Shown here in pieces: positions 15,668-23,856 of a stretch of DNA of 64,000 bases. Under the pieces are notes generated by a model. The model was not told the origin of the DNA and searched no databases. It saw only the letters and a program-made list of their open reading frames with translations. A program made the position numbers and the translations under genes. The DNA is taken from positions 743,325 to 807,324 of the forward strand of contig NZ_QMHN01000001.1 in the NCBI RefSeq assembly GCF_003313385.1, written 5' to 3'. This DNA is from Pedobacter chitinilyticus. Its GTDB lineage: Bacteria > Bacteroidota > Bacteroidia > Sphingobacteriales > Sphingobacteriaceae. Each line of letters opens with the position of its first letter. The stretch's first letter is position 1.

Positions 15668-15775
15668 TCAAACCAATGACCCAATGACCAATATTCAATA
15701 GACTAACTAACCACTAGCCACTAAAATTTCAGAAATTAGACTTGCCATAAGGCCAATAAAGTGCTAAATGTATTG

Positions 15776-15783
15776 TATTTTTG
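15776..15783 (+). promoter_or_regulatory. -7 element for the pseudouridine synthase
   Basis: TATTTTTG matches TAnnTTTG. It lies inside the longest possible reading frame of the next gene, which implies translation starts further downstream, at the TTG of 15804. Confidence 0.55.
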
Positions 15784-15803
15784 CAGCTTTAATTTGTATC
15801 CAT

Positions 15804-16529
15804 TTGAAATATCCCAATTTTAAAGATCTTATCCTATTCGAAAACGAAGATTATATCGTTATCAATAAACCTCCGTTTGTGGCTTCACTAGATGAACGCG
15901 GTGCTGCTGGTGCTGGTGAAGTGAACATTTTGCGTTTGGCGAGGCTGTACACGGAAGATGCGCAGATTTGCCACAGGTTGGATAAGGAAACTTCGGGTGC
16001 TATTGTGATTGCCAAAAATCCTGAGGCTTACCGTAACCTTTCGATACAGTTTGAAAAGCGAAAAGTAAACAAAATTTATCATGCAGTGGTTGATGGTCAA
16101 TTCCAATTTGACAATCTTTTTGTGGATTTGCCGATTTTGAATGATGGCAATAAAAATGTAACCATTGACAGGCAAGAAGGCAAACGTGCCGAAACTTACT
16201 TTAATTCGTTAAAATACTATAAGCATTATACCTTGGTAGAATGTAAGCCTGTAACAGGTCGTATGCACCAAATCAGGATACATTTGGCTACTCAACGTGC
16301 AGCGATTTGTGGAGATACGATGTATCGTGGAAAACCTGTTTTTCTTTCTAAAATTAAAAGGGGATATCGGTTAACTGATGAAGAGGAGCAACCTATAATG
16401 AAGCGTTTCGCCTTACATGCTAAGCAAATTACGTTTAAAGGTTTGGATGGAAAGGATATTTTAGTGGAAGCTCCTTATCCTAAAGACTTTGCTACATTAT
16501 TGAAACTATTGGACAAGTTTGATAGTTAG
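15804..16529 (+). CDS. RluA family pseudouridine synthase
   Basis: Isomerises uridine to pseudouridine in rRNA or tRNA. The catalytic motif is HRLDKETSGAIVIAKN, whose Asp is the nucleophile. ENEDYIVINKPP at the start and PVTGRMHQIRIHLA in the second half are the other family blocks. There is no S4 domain. The frame is open from an ATG at 15768, but a -7 promoter element falls at 15776-15783, so I choose the TTG at 15804 (LKYPNFKDLILFEN, read as Met), giving 241 aa. The ClC channel gene follows 22 bp later, probably in the same transcript. Confidence 0.87.
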   Translation: MKYPNFKDLILFENEDYIVINKPPFVASLDERGAAGAGEVNILRLARLYTEDAQICHRLDKETSGAIVIAKNPEAYRNLSIQFEKRKVNKIYHAVVDGQFQFDNLFVDLPILNDGNKNVTIDRQEGKRAETYFNSLKYYKHYTLVECKPVTGRMHQIRIHLATQRAAICGDTMYRGKPVFLSKIKRGYRLTDEEEQPIMKRFALHAKQITFKGLDGKDILVEAPYPKDFATLLKLLDKFDS

Positions 16530-16551
16530 TGGTTAAACTAAAATAAATATT

Positions 16552-18339
16552 ATGTACATCAAGTTTGTAAATTTTGTAGACCGTTTTAATCAATACAGAC
16601 AAAGCAAAATTTCGAACAAAAATTTTCTAATTATCGCTGCTGTTCTGGTAGGGATATTGGCAGGATTAGCGGCTTCGCTGTTAAAAGGAATTACGCACAG
16701 GATAGAACATTTTTTACAAACTGATTTACAGTGGCAATACAAATATTACTTGTATCTTTTGTTTCCAACCATTGGTATTTTACTTTCGGTACTTTATGTA
16801 CGTAGGTTCATCAAAAAGGGAAAGTTCGAAACAGGTTTAACGCCTTTACTATTTGCCATTTCTAAAAAATCGAGTAAGGTAGAAGCGCACAATAGTTATT
16901 CACAGATTATCACTTCCGCTATCACCGTTGGTTTTGGAGGTTCTACAGGTTTAGAAGCCCCAATTGCTACCAGCGGCGCCTCAATAGGTTCAACCTTAGG
17001 AAGGTTTTTGGGCTTAAGTTACAGAGAAACTACTTTGCTATTGGCTTGTGGCGCTGCTTCGGGCATTGCAGGTGCTTTTAATAGTCCAATTGCGGGAATT
17101 GTTTTTGCCATTGAAATATTATTGCCTGAATTTACTATTCCTGTTTTTATTCCACTTTTATTATCAGCAGCCACCGCTTCTGTAGTGGCAAGAACTTTTT
17201 ACAACGAACAGTTGTTTTATCTAGTAACAGAAGGCTGGCAAATGAAAGCATTGGGCTTTTATGTGATTTTAGCGGTGTTGGTGGGTCTATATTCCATTTA
17301 TTTTGGAAAGGTTAATTCTGCAGTGAAAGGCGCTTTCTATAAAATCAAAAATCCTTATCATAAAATTGCCATTGGTGGTTTAATGCTGGGCGTGTTGATT
17401 TTCTTATTTCCGACCTTATATGGCGAAGGATATATTACCATTAACAATTTACTTAAAGGCGATTATAGCTCAGTCATTAGCAACAGTATTTTTGCTGAAT
17501 TTAGCAATCTGCCCATGGTAGTAATTGCCTTTACCGTGGCTACTATTATGTTAAAATCAGTAGCAACCTTGGTGACGCTATCTGCTGGTGGTAATGGCGG
17601 TACATTTGCACCAAGTTTAATTATCGGTGGTTTAATAGGCTTTGTGGTGGCTTACAGCATTAATGTTTCGGGATTGGCCGAAGTAAATACTGCCAACTTT
17701 ATTGTAGCTGGCATGGCGGCGGCCTTAGGCTCGTTAATGCATGCCCCTTTAACGGGGATATTTTTAATTGCTGAAATTACTGGTGGCTATATTTTGATGG
17801 TACCTTTGATGATTACCACGGCCATTGCTTATTTGATTAACAGAAGTGTGAGCCAATATTCTATTTATACCAAACCATTAGCTGATAAGGGAGAGCTTTC
17901 ACATCATTCGGATAAAGATACAACGGTACTTAACATGATGAACCTAAAGGCACTGATTGAAAAAGATCAGATAATTTTAGTAGTTGATGATTTGTTAAGA
18001 GATAGGGTAAATGATGTTTTAAAATCGAAACGAAATGTTTTTCCTGTGGTAGATGTAAAGGGACAATTTAAAGGCGTGATTTATGTCGAAGTTATTTTAG
18101 AACAATTGCTAGCAGATAAAAATTCTGACCTGCGTGTAAATGATTTAATGCATACTGAAATTATTCCCATTACCCTTAACAGTGACCTTAAATTGGTTTT
18201 GAATAGGATGGAGGAAGATAATTTATGGGTGTTGCCTGTGGTAGATAGTTTAGGCAACTATATTGGCCTTATTTCTAAAACTTCTATTTTTAACAAGTAT
18301 AGAGACATTTTAAGCCAACAGGCAGATTATCTAGCTTAA
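16552..18339 (+). CDS. ClC-type chloride channel/transporter with CBS pair
   Basis: An inner-membrane anion channel or H+/anion antiporter. About ten membrane helices span residues 25-430. ClC signatures are GFGGSTGLEAP (the GxEGP element, here GLEAP), an intracellular FNSPIAGIVFAIEI block, and GGNGGTFAPSLIIGG (GxFxP). The C-terminal 150 residues hold two CBS domains (IILVVDDLLRDRV and LVLNRMEEDNLWVLPVVD) that usually bind adenine nucleotides. It follows the pseudouridine synthase gene by 22 bp, with a TAGTGGTTA repeat in the gap. Its stop overlaps the convergent histidine kinase by 9 bp. Confidence 0.92.
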   Translation: MYIKFVNFVDRFNQYRQSKISNKNFLIIAAVLVGILAGLAASLLKGITHRIEHFLQTDLQWQYKYYLYLLFPTIGILLSVLYVRRFIKKGKFETGLTPLLFAISKKSSKVEAHNSYSQIITSAITVGFGGSTGLEAPIATSGASIGSTLGRFLGLSYRETTLLLACGAASGIAGAFNSPIAGIVFAIEILLPEFTIPVFIPLLLSAATASVVARTFYNEQLFYLVTEGWQMKALGFYVILAVLVGLYSIYFGKVNSAVKGAFYKIKNPYHKIAIGGLMLGVLIFLFPTLYGEGYITINNLLKGDYSSVISNSIFAEFSNLPMVVIAFTVATIMLKSVATLVTLSAGGNGGTFAPSLIIGGLIGFVVAYSINVSGLAEVNTANFIVAGMAAALGSLMHAPLTGIFLIAEITGGYILMVPLMITTAIAYLINRSVSQYSIYTKPLADKGELSHHSDKDTTVLNMMNLKALIEKDQIILVVDDLLRDRVNDVLKSKRNVFPVVDVKGQFKGVIYVEVILEQLLADKNSDLRVNDLMHTEIIPITLNSDLKLVLNRMEEDNLWVLPVVDSLGNYIGLISKTSIFNKYRDILSQQADYLA

Positions 18340-20400
18340 GGGCAGCTCCACGTAAAAAATTGTTCCACCCCCAACGTTGTCCTGCAGCCATATTTTTCCT
18401 TGATGGCTTTCTACAATTTGTTTACTGATGGACAAACCAATGCCAAATGGCTGTTCACCAGAAGTTCCTGTACGTTTGGCCGAAGTGAACATTTCAAAAA
18501 TGCGTTGCTTGTCATTTTCCGGCACGCCAATGCCTTGGTCAATAATAGCAATCCTTACGCTTTTCTCTAACCGTTCTAATAGTACTTTAACCACGGTATG
18601 GTTGGGGCTAAATTTAATGGCATTGACCACAAGGTTATTGAAAACTCGCCAAATTTTTTCGCGGCTCAATTGCAAATAAACTGGTCCACCGCTAATAAAA
18701 ATAATCTTTTGCTGCTTCTCGTCGGCTTTGTATTGTAAAAGCTCAGTACATTGACGCAGCAGATGTTGGATATCTACCTTTTCTTTAGTGAGCACCTCGT
18801 TTTCAATGGCTAAATTGGAATTGAGCAGTTGATTGATCATTTCGATAGCATTATTGCCAGAGCTGGAAATAAGCTGCAGCATTTCTCTATCGTCTTCCAA
18901 AAACCGCTTTTCTTCCAATAATAAATTACTGATACCGACCATACCCCCAAGCGGATTTTTCAAATCGTGGGCCATTACCTTCATCATTTTTGCATAGTCC
19001 TTATTCCGATTTTCCAAACGCACCATCGCTTTTTTCAATTCTTCACTATGCTTGATGGTTGCTTTTTCGGTTTTATGGGCTTGCCTAGCATTTTTAATTA
19101 CCAAAAATACAATGCAAATGAGCATGATAATAAAAACAGCGGCACATAATAAATAAAAAGTGATATGCTCGTTAGTTTTAGTTAGTGACTTTAAATCCTG
19201 TTCAGTCTGTTTATTTTTAAATCTAACTTTTAAATCGACCCTTGATAGCTCGTTTTCAACATTGATGCTATCCATCGCAACGCTATATCTATTCAATAAA
19301 CGATAAGCTTCTTTATAGTTTCCTTTAGAAAGATATAGCTCACTTTTGGCCTTATTCCAGCGAGGCATTAATAAGTAAGGATCAAATGGGTTTTCCTGAA
19401 TAACGTTTTTAGCAATGGTTAATAATGAATCTGCCTTTTGAAGTTTATTGAGCCTACGATATACATCCGCAAGTTTCATAAACGCCGTAATTTTAATCTT
19501 TTCTTTGGCATCGCTATCCAAAGAAATACTTTCCTGTAAATATTGCTCTGCTAGTTTTAGCTCGCCCAGCTTAGCCATTAATCCACCTAAATTGTCAAGC
19601 AAAACTATTTTAGATTGATTGTGTTGATTAATAGTGACTGTATTTTGTTTTAGCTGCTGCTGTATGAATGAAAGTCCTTTTCTGTAAAGAAATGCAGCGC
19701 TGTCCAACATTCCTGCTTTTTCATAAGAAAATCCTGCATTGTTAAGTGCTCCCTGCTTAATGTGAAACATACTCCTTGGATCTAAGCCGTTTACAGATTC
19801 TAAAACATTAAATGCTTCTAAATGATAATTTGCAGCCTGTTTAAATAGGTTTTGAACATAATAAAGATGTGCAATACGAGTAATGTAATTTGCATAAACT
19901 AGAGGGTCGTCCGTTTTATTTAAGGTTGATTTTATTTTGAAGTAGTTTTCTAAAGCCTTATCATATTTTTTAAAGAAAACATAAACATCACTCTTTAACA
20001 TCAATGCTTTTGCAAAAGCCATAGGAAATTGCTGCTGCCTATTTGGGTCTTCAAAAAAGGCCAACGCACTATCTGCATACCTATTCATCGATAGTGTATC
20101 TTTATAACTGGTTAAGCCTTTATAGTAATAAAAATTAGTCAGTTCATTAATGTCGTTTGCATCAATTTTTGGCTTGAGACTATCTAAAAGTCGTGAGGTT
20201 TCCGCTAAATTGCTGGTTAAATAAACACTATCCACTCGCTTAAAATTAGTTGAAAGGCCTTTATTAACGACTGGATCAGTTTTTTGCTTAGAATTACAAC
20301 CAAAAATAGATAAAGCTAAAAGCGTGAAAACAAATAAGCTTTGGATTTTGAGGGCTTTAGAAAGAGGTAGACTTAATATAAATATTGATGGATTTTCCAA
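18331..20400 (-). CDS. TPR-containing sensor histidine kinase
   Basis: A membrane-anchored orphan kinase. The N-terminus has a hydrophobic signal ending LSIFGC (lipobox-like). Roughly residues 60-400 form tetratricopeptide repeats (for example ALNNAGFSYEKAGMLDSAAF), and one membrane helix lies near 410-435 (FYLLCAAVFIIMLICIVFLVI). The HisKA phospho-acceptor is H478 in MAHDLKNPLGG. The HATPase_c domain carries the N-box FNNLVVNAIKFSP, the G1 box DQGIGVP and the G2 box GIGLSISKQIVESH. No receiver or DNA-binding domain and no response regulator gene are nearby, so its partner is elsewhere. Confidence 0.92.
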   Translation of the reverse strand: MENPSIFILSLPLSKALKIQSLFVFTLLALSIFGCNSKQKTDPVVNKGLSTNFKRVDSVYLTSNLAETSRLLDSLKPKIDANDINELTNFYYYKGLTSYKDTLSMNRYADSALAFFEDPNRQQQFPMAFAKALMLKSDVYVFFKKYDKALENYFKIKSTLNKTDDPLVYANYITRIAHLYYVQNLFKQAANYHLEAFNVLESVNGLDPRSMFHIKQGALNNAGFSYEKAGMLDSAAFLYRKGLSFIQQQLKQNTVTINQHNQSKIVLLDNLGGLMAKLGELKLAEQYLQESISLDSDAKEKIKITAFMKLADVYRRLNKLQKADSLLTIAKNVIQENPFDPYLLMPRWNKAKSELYLSKGNYKEAYRLLNRYSVAMDSINVENELSRVDLKVRFKNKQTEQDLKSLTKTNEHITFYLLCAAVFIIMLICIVFLVIKNARQAHKTEKATIKHSEELKKAMVRLENRNKDYAKMMKVMAHDLKNPLGGMVGISNLLLEEKRFLEDDREMLQLISSSGNNAIEMINQLLNSNLAIENEVLTKEKVDIQHLLRQCTELLQYKADEKQQKIIFISGGPVYLQLSREKIWRVFNNLVVNAIKFSPNHTVVKVLLERLEKSVRIAIIDQGIGVPENDKQRIFEMFTSAKRTGTSGEQPFGIGLSISKQIVESHQGKIWLQDNVGGGTIFYVELPLS

Positions 20401-20570
20401 TAATCAAAAGTATCTTAAGTATCAAACAAATTTACCAAAAATATAGCTAAAAGAAGTTAACATTTTATAATATTGATAAACAGCTTCATCCATCGCTTTT
20501 ATTTATTGTTGATAAGAAAATTTGATATTCATCTCAAATTGTTAAACCTTAGCGTTTTTAAAATATCATT

Positions 20571-21035
20571 ATGGAAGATTTAAGTGCTTTAAGCCAAGTA
20601 GCAGAGTTTCACCACACTTTTAAACACCCCATTGTAGAACGAGCGGCCATCCCATCTAAAGTGCGAAGTAAATTGAGAATAGATTTGATTGCTGAAGAGC
20701 TAAAAGAGCTGCAAGAAGCGGTGGATAACGATGACTTGGTTGAGGTAGCCGATGCATTATGTGATTTGCAATATGTATTGGCAGGTGCTGTTTTAGAATT
20801 TGGACTAGGTACTAAATTTAAAACACTTTTTGATGAAGTGCACCGATCCAACATGAGCAAAGCTTGCAAAACAGTAGAAGAGGCAGAAGAAACCATCGCT
20901 TTCTATAAACAAAAAGATAATGTAGATGCATATTTTAAAGAAATAGACGGCTTATATCTTGTTTATCGCAAGGGTGATGATAAGACCTTAAAATCTATCA
21001 ATTATTCTCCTGCGGATCTTAAAGGTTTACTATAG
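20571..21035 (+). CDS. MazG-like nucleotide pyrophosphohydrolase
   Basis: An all-alpha NTP pyrophosphohydrolase of the MazG/HisE/dUTPase-2 superfamily. The metal-binding helices carry AEELKELQEAVDNDD and EVADALCDLQYVL, the ExxE...ExxD arrangement expected for Mg2+ binding. This is followed by EVHRSNMSKA, conserved in this subgroup. At 154 aa it is a single-domain enzyme. It could clean up noncanonical NTPs, but the substrate cannot be read. A MaoC hydratase follows 21 bp later on the same strand. Confidence 0.87.
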   Translation: MEDLSALSQVAEFHHTFKHPIVERAAIPSKVRSKLRIDLIAEELKELQEAVDNDDLVEVADALCDLQYVLAGAVLEFGLGTKFKTLFDEVHRSNMSKACKTVEEAEETIAFYKQKDNVDAYFKEIDGLYLVYRKGDDKTLKSINYSPADLKGLL

Positions 21036-21056
21036 CATTAAATAATAACTTATTAT

Positions 21057-21518
21057 ATGATTGAAATTAACAACCATGATGATTTTGCTTCCTACTTAGG
21101 AAACGAATTAGGCACATCTGCTTGGTATCAAATCACCCAAGATCAAATCAATAAATTTGCAGATGCTACGTTGGACCATCAATGGATACACACTGATGCG
21201 GAAAGAGCAGCGGTAGAAAGTCCGTTTAAAACAACCATAGCACATGGCTACTTAACACTTTCATTAGTTCCCTATTTGTGGCAGCAGATTGTTAAAATTG
21301 GCAACCTAAAAATGGAAATCAATTATGGCATCGAAAGTTTAAAATTTGGTCAGGCGGTAACCGTTGACAGCGAAGTACGTTTAAAGGCTAGCTTAAAGTC
21401 TATTTTAAACTTACGAGGTACCACAAAAGTAGTGGTAAATATCATTTTGGAAATTAAAGACCAGACAAAGCCTGCTTACAATGGCGATGTGGTATTCCTT
21501 TACCATTTCCATTCATAA
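21057..21518 (+). CDS. MaoC family dehydratase, (R)-specific enoyl-CoA hydratase type
   Basis: A hot-dog fold enzyme hydrating or dehydrating acyl-CoA thioesters. The hydratase-2 motif appears as FADATLDHQWIHTD (Asp and His of the catalytic dyad), followed by TIAHGYLTLSLVPYL, typical of single-domain MaoC proteins such as NodN/PhaJ-like members. At 153 aa it is full length. It is second in a likely two-gene unit behind the MazG-like gene. A strong hairpin follows the stop codon. Confidence 0.9.
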   Translation: MIEINNHDDFASYLGNELGTSAWYQITQDQINKFADATLDHQWIHTDAERAAVESPFKTTIAHGYLTLSLVPYLWQQIVKIGNLKMEINYGIESLKFGQAVTVDSEVRLKASLKSILNLRGTTKVVVNIILEIKDQTKPAYNGDVVFLYHFHS

Positions 21519-21538
21519 AGAAATTCTTATTCTGACGT

Positions 21539-21579
21539 GAAATAGGTGTTCAAAGTTTATTCTTTTGAATACCTATTTC
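21539..21579 (+). terminator. Hairpin after the MaoC gene
   Basis: GAAATAGGTGTTCAAA (21539-21554) pairs with TTTGAATACCTATTTC (21564-21579) with one G-T mismatch. The T-tract after it is short (AATTTTAG), so termination is likely but not textbook. Confidence 0.65.
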
Positions 21580-21591
21580 AATTTTAGTGAC

Positions 21592-21599
21592 TATATTTA
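21592..21599 (+). promoter_or_regulatory. -7 element for the 7TM-DISM regulator
   Basis: TATATTTA matches 7 of 8 positions of TAnnTTTG, 43 nt before the ATG. The identical nonamer CTATATTTA also precedes susC (23795-23803). Confidence 0.45.
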
Positions 21600-21642
21600 A
21601 CGTTACCAAACAAAACTAACTGGATGTTGGCACTTCATTGTA

Positions 21643-23565
21643 ATGTTTAAAATTCAATCACGAGCATTTTTATTTTTATTCTTCCTCATTTCTTTCGGTG
21701 CTATTGCGCAACAACCAGTAGTCATTAACAATAATACTGCCGAGTACATTTTTAAATCGAAAGAGATTGTAGGCTTAGAAGATCCTAAGGGAGAGCTAAG
21801 TTTCGATGCGATTTCAAGTGCCGCCTATCAAAATAAATTTAAACCTAATGTAGATTATTATCCGAAAAACTATAATCGTAGCTCCACCTATTGGTACAGG
21901 GTAAAAGTAAGGTTTGAAGAAGACTTTGAAAAATCGAGTGTCATTGAGTTTTTTGACCAAGTTACTGATCATATTGATGTTTACTTTCCAGATGAGAATG
22001 GTAAGTATGTTCATGCCCGCTCTGGCGCCGACTTAACGTTTAAAGAACGTTTATATCGCCATAAGAATTTTGAATTTCTAATTAAGAACCTTAAAAAAGG
22101 GGAGTATTATTATTATTTTAAAATCAAATCGAAAGATCGGGTAAACGTCATTATTGTATTCAGAACCATTGAAAGGTTTATACAATACGGGCTTACCGAG
22201 TACCTTACTTATGGCTTGTTCTATGGCATGATCTTCATCTTCAGTTTCCATAACCTGTTGATGTATTTGGCCGTACGCAGAAGGCAATACCTATATTACA
22301 TCTTGTACATTTTAAGTGTAGGTTTGTATGAGGTGTCTATTGATGGCATTGCTTTTCAGTATTTTTGGCCCCAACATCCCATTTGGAATGAATATGCCTA
22401 CGGAATAGCGTTATTTTGTATCAGCTCGTTTGCACTGATCTTCACCAAGGAACTACTTCACGTTAAGCAAAAGGCACCTGTTTTTTCGAAAATGATTAAC
22501 GTAGTGCTTTTGCTTCGTTTATTGTTTTTTCTTGTTTGCTTGATATACAATCCTGATTGGTTTAAATACAAATTCATTGAGTTTATACCACTTTCCATTG
22601 GCTTTATAACAGGTATTTACATTTTATGGAAGAAGAGATACAGGCCAGCTCGCTTCTTTGTAGTTGGCTATTCATTTCTGTTCCTAGGCTTTGTAATCAA
22701 GGTAGTTCATATTTTAGGTTATGCCCGACACATTCCTGGTGCCTTGGGTTTCTACAGCTTAAGTTTTGGCTTTTTATTTGAAATGGTGTTTCTATCCTTC
22801 GCTATCGGAGATCAAGTGCGTATCCTAAAGAAGAAGAAAGAAAATGCACAGAAGCAGATAATCAAGCAAATGCAGCTAAATGCTGAAATGAAGGATAATT
22901 TGAATAGAGAATTAGAGGCAAAGGTTGAAAAACGCACCATAGAAGTGAAACAACAAGCTATTGCCCTACAAAAGCAAAATGACACGATCGAAAAGCAAAA
23001 TTCTGAACTACTGTTAAAAAATGACTTGCTACTACAACAGGCTGAAGAAATTTCGAGGATGAATGTCTTGTTGGAAAACGACAACATCAACCTTAAAACA
23101 AGTATTGAGAAGGTTACGGATGCTCGTGTAAATGCTACTGAATTGGATTTTGACGAATTCAGTTTAAAATATCCTGATAAAGAAGCTTGTTACAAATTTC
23201 TATCTGAACTAAAATGGGCTGGGGGATATACTTGCTTAAAATGTAACCACACCAATTATTGCAATGGAAAAGTACCTTATAACAGGCGCTGTACCAAATG
23301 TGCGTATGAAGAGTCGGTATTGCACCACACCATATTCGAAAATAACCGTATTCCAATCAATAAAGCGTTCTATTTGGTCTATCTAATGTATAGCTCCAAA
23401 GGAACAATCTCTTCTCACAAGCTTTCCGAGAAGCTTGGTATTAGGCAAAGTACTTGCTGGGCCTATGCGTCTAAAGTTAAAAAGGTAATGGAAGAGCGAA
23501 AAAAAGATCTCAGAGGCGTTGGTAAATTAGGCTGGGCCAAGCTAGTACTTGATAAAAATGCCTAG
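21643..23565 (+). CDS. 7TM-DISM membrane sensor fused to IS1595-type zinc-ribbon/HTH domain; putative PUL regulator
   Basis: A 640-aa fusion. It opens with a signal peptide (about 1-22), followed by an extracellular 7TMR-DISMED2 domain (about 35-170). Seven membrane helices follow (about 185-390; TYGLFYGMIFIFSFHNLLMYLAVRRR is the typical first loop). Then comes a coiled coil rich in Gln/Lys/Glu (about 390-500). The last 135 residues match the N-terminal part of IS1595-family transposases: YPDKEACYKFLSELKW, a zinc ribbon with C531-x2-C534 and C550-x2-C553, and an HTH-like SSHKLSEKLGIRQSTCWAYASKV. No DDE nuclease domain follows. It lies 291 bp before susC on the same strand, where Bacteroidota keep PUL regulators. 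DNA binding from the membrane is inference. Confidence 0.87.
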   Translation: MFKIQSRAFLFLFFLISFGAIAQQPVVINNNTAEYIFKSKEIVGLEDPKGELSFDAISSAAYQNKFKPNVDYYPKNYNRSSTYWYRVKVRFEEDFEKSSVIEFFDQVTDHIDVYFPDENGKYVHARSGADLTFKERLYRHKNFEFLIKNLKKGEYYYYFKIKSKDRVNVIIVFRTIERFIQYGLTEYLTYGLFYGMIFIFSFHNLLMYLAVRRRQYLYYILYILSVGLYEVSIDGIAFQYFWPQHPIWNEYAYGIALFCISSFALIFTKELLHVKQKAPVFSKMINVVLLLRLLFFLVCLIYNPDWFKYKFIEFIPLSIGFITGIYILWKKRYRPARFFVVGYSFLFLGFVIKVVHILGYARHIPGALGFYSLSFGFLFEMVFLSFAIGDQVRILKKKKENAQKQIIKQMQLNAEMKDNLNRELEAKVEKRTIEVKQQAIALQKQNDTIEKQNSELLLKNDLLLQQAEEISRMNVLLENDNINLKTSIEKVTDARVNATELDFDEFSLKYPDKEACYKFLSELKWAGGYTCLKCNHTNYCNGKVPYNRRCTKCAYEESVLHHTIFENNRIPINKAFYLVYLMYSSKGTISSHKLSEKLGIRQSTCWAYASKVKKVMEERKKDLRGVGKLGWAKLVLDKNA

Positions 23566-23587
23566 AAAACGGCGTTTAATTCTGTTA

Positions 23588-23603
23588 ACGCAAACGTTTT
23601 CGT
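23588..23603. promoter_or_regulatory. Palindromic operator-like site upstream of susC
   Basis: ACGCAAACGTTTTCGT: the half-sites match in 7 of 8 positions around the AAACGTTT centre, the form of LacI-family operators. The 15 bases CGCAAACGTTTTCGT recur at 31684-31698 before the second GH2 gene, also followed by a T-rich tract. No LacI gene is in the window. Confidence 0.6.
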
Positions 23604-23631
23604 AATTTTTTATGATGATTTTTTATTGCGT

Positions 23632-23723
23632 TTTAAACGTATCAGTTTAAAATTTTATGATCTGTTCATATAGCAACTAGTCAGTTACTTACTCTATTTT
23701 ATAATTGTGATTTAAGCGTATCA
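23632..23723 (+). promoter_or_regulatory. Direct repeat pair TTTAARCGTATCA upstream of susC
   Basis: TTTAAACGTATCA (23632-23644) and TTTAAGCGTATCA (23711-23723) differ at one base and lie 79 bp apart between the regulator gene and susC. They are candidate regulator-binding half-sites. They are absent upstream of the second GH2 gene. Confidence 0.45.
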
Positions 23724-23795
23724 AAATCAATATAACATTCTAATTATCAGTTGTTTGTGTTTTAATTGCTATTGTAAATATCACAATAACACCTC

Positions 23796-23803
23796 TATAT
23801 TTA
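23796..23803 (+). promoter_or_regulatory. -7 element for susC
   Basis: TATATTTA, 53 nt before the susC ATG, with TTG at 23772-23774 (21-nt spacing). It is a plausible but imperfect match to the Bacteroidota consensus. Confidence 0.4.
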
Positions 23804-23856
23804 CACTTGTCAAATCCCATTTTGACACTAACCCATTAAACCAAATTTTTAACTGT

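Larger units (their letters stand above)
14899..15775. other. Repeat-rich non-coding stretch (about 0.9 kb)
   Basis: No convincing gene lies here. It holds pieces of several intergenic repeat families: a TCATTTCGACC hairpin element (15063-15160), two ACTAACCACTA copies (15180-15204), right-arm fragments such as GATTCTTCG...GAATGACA (about 15218-15252) and GATCCTTCGCTACCGA (about 15520), a GATGCGCATC palindrome region (15345-15420), the GACTTACGAAGTTT inverted repeat (15587-15667) and a third ACTAACCACTA (15706-15716). It looks like a landing area for intergenic repeats. Confidence 0.7.

Noticed and set aside
21643..23565. Reading the C-terminal part as an intact IS1595 insertion sequence
   Set aside because: There is no DDE transposase domain, no terminal inverted repeats and no target duplication. 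The zinc-ribbon/HTH part is in frame with the membrane sensor.
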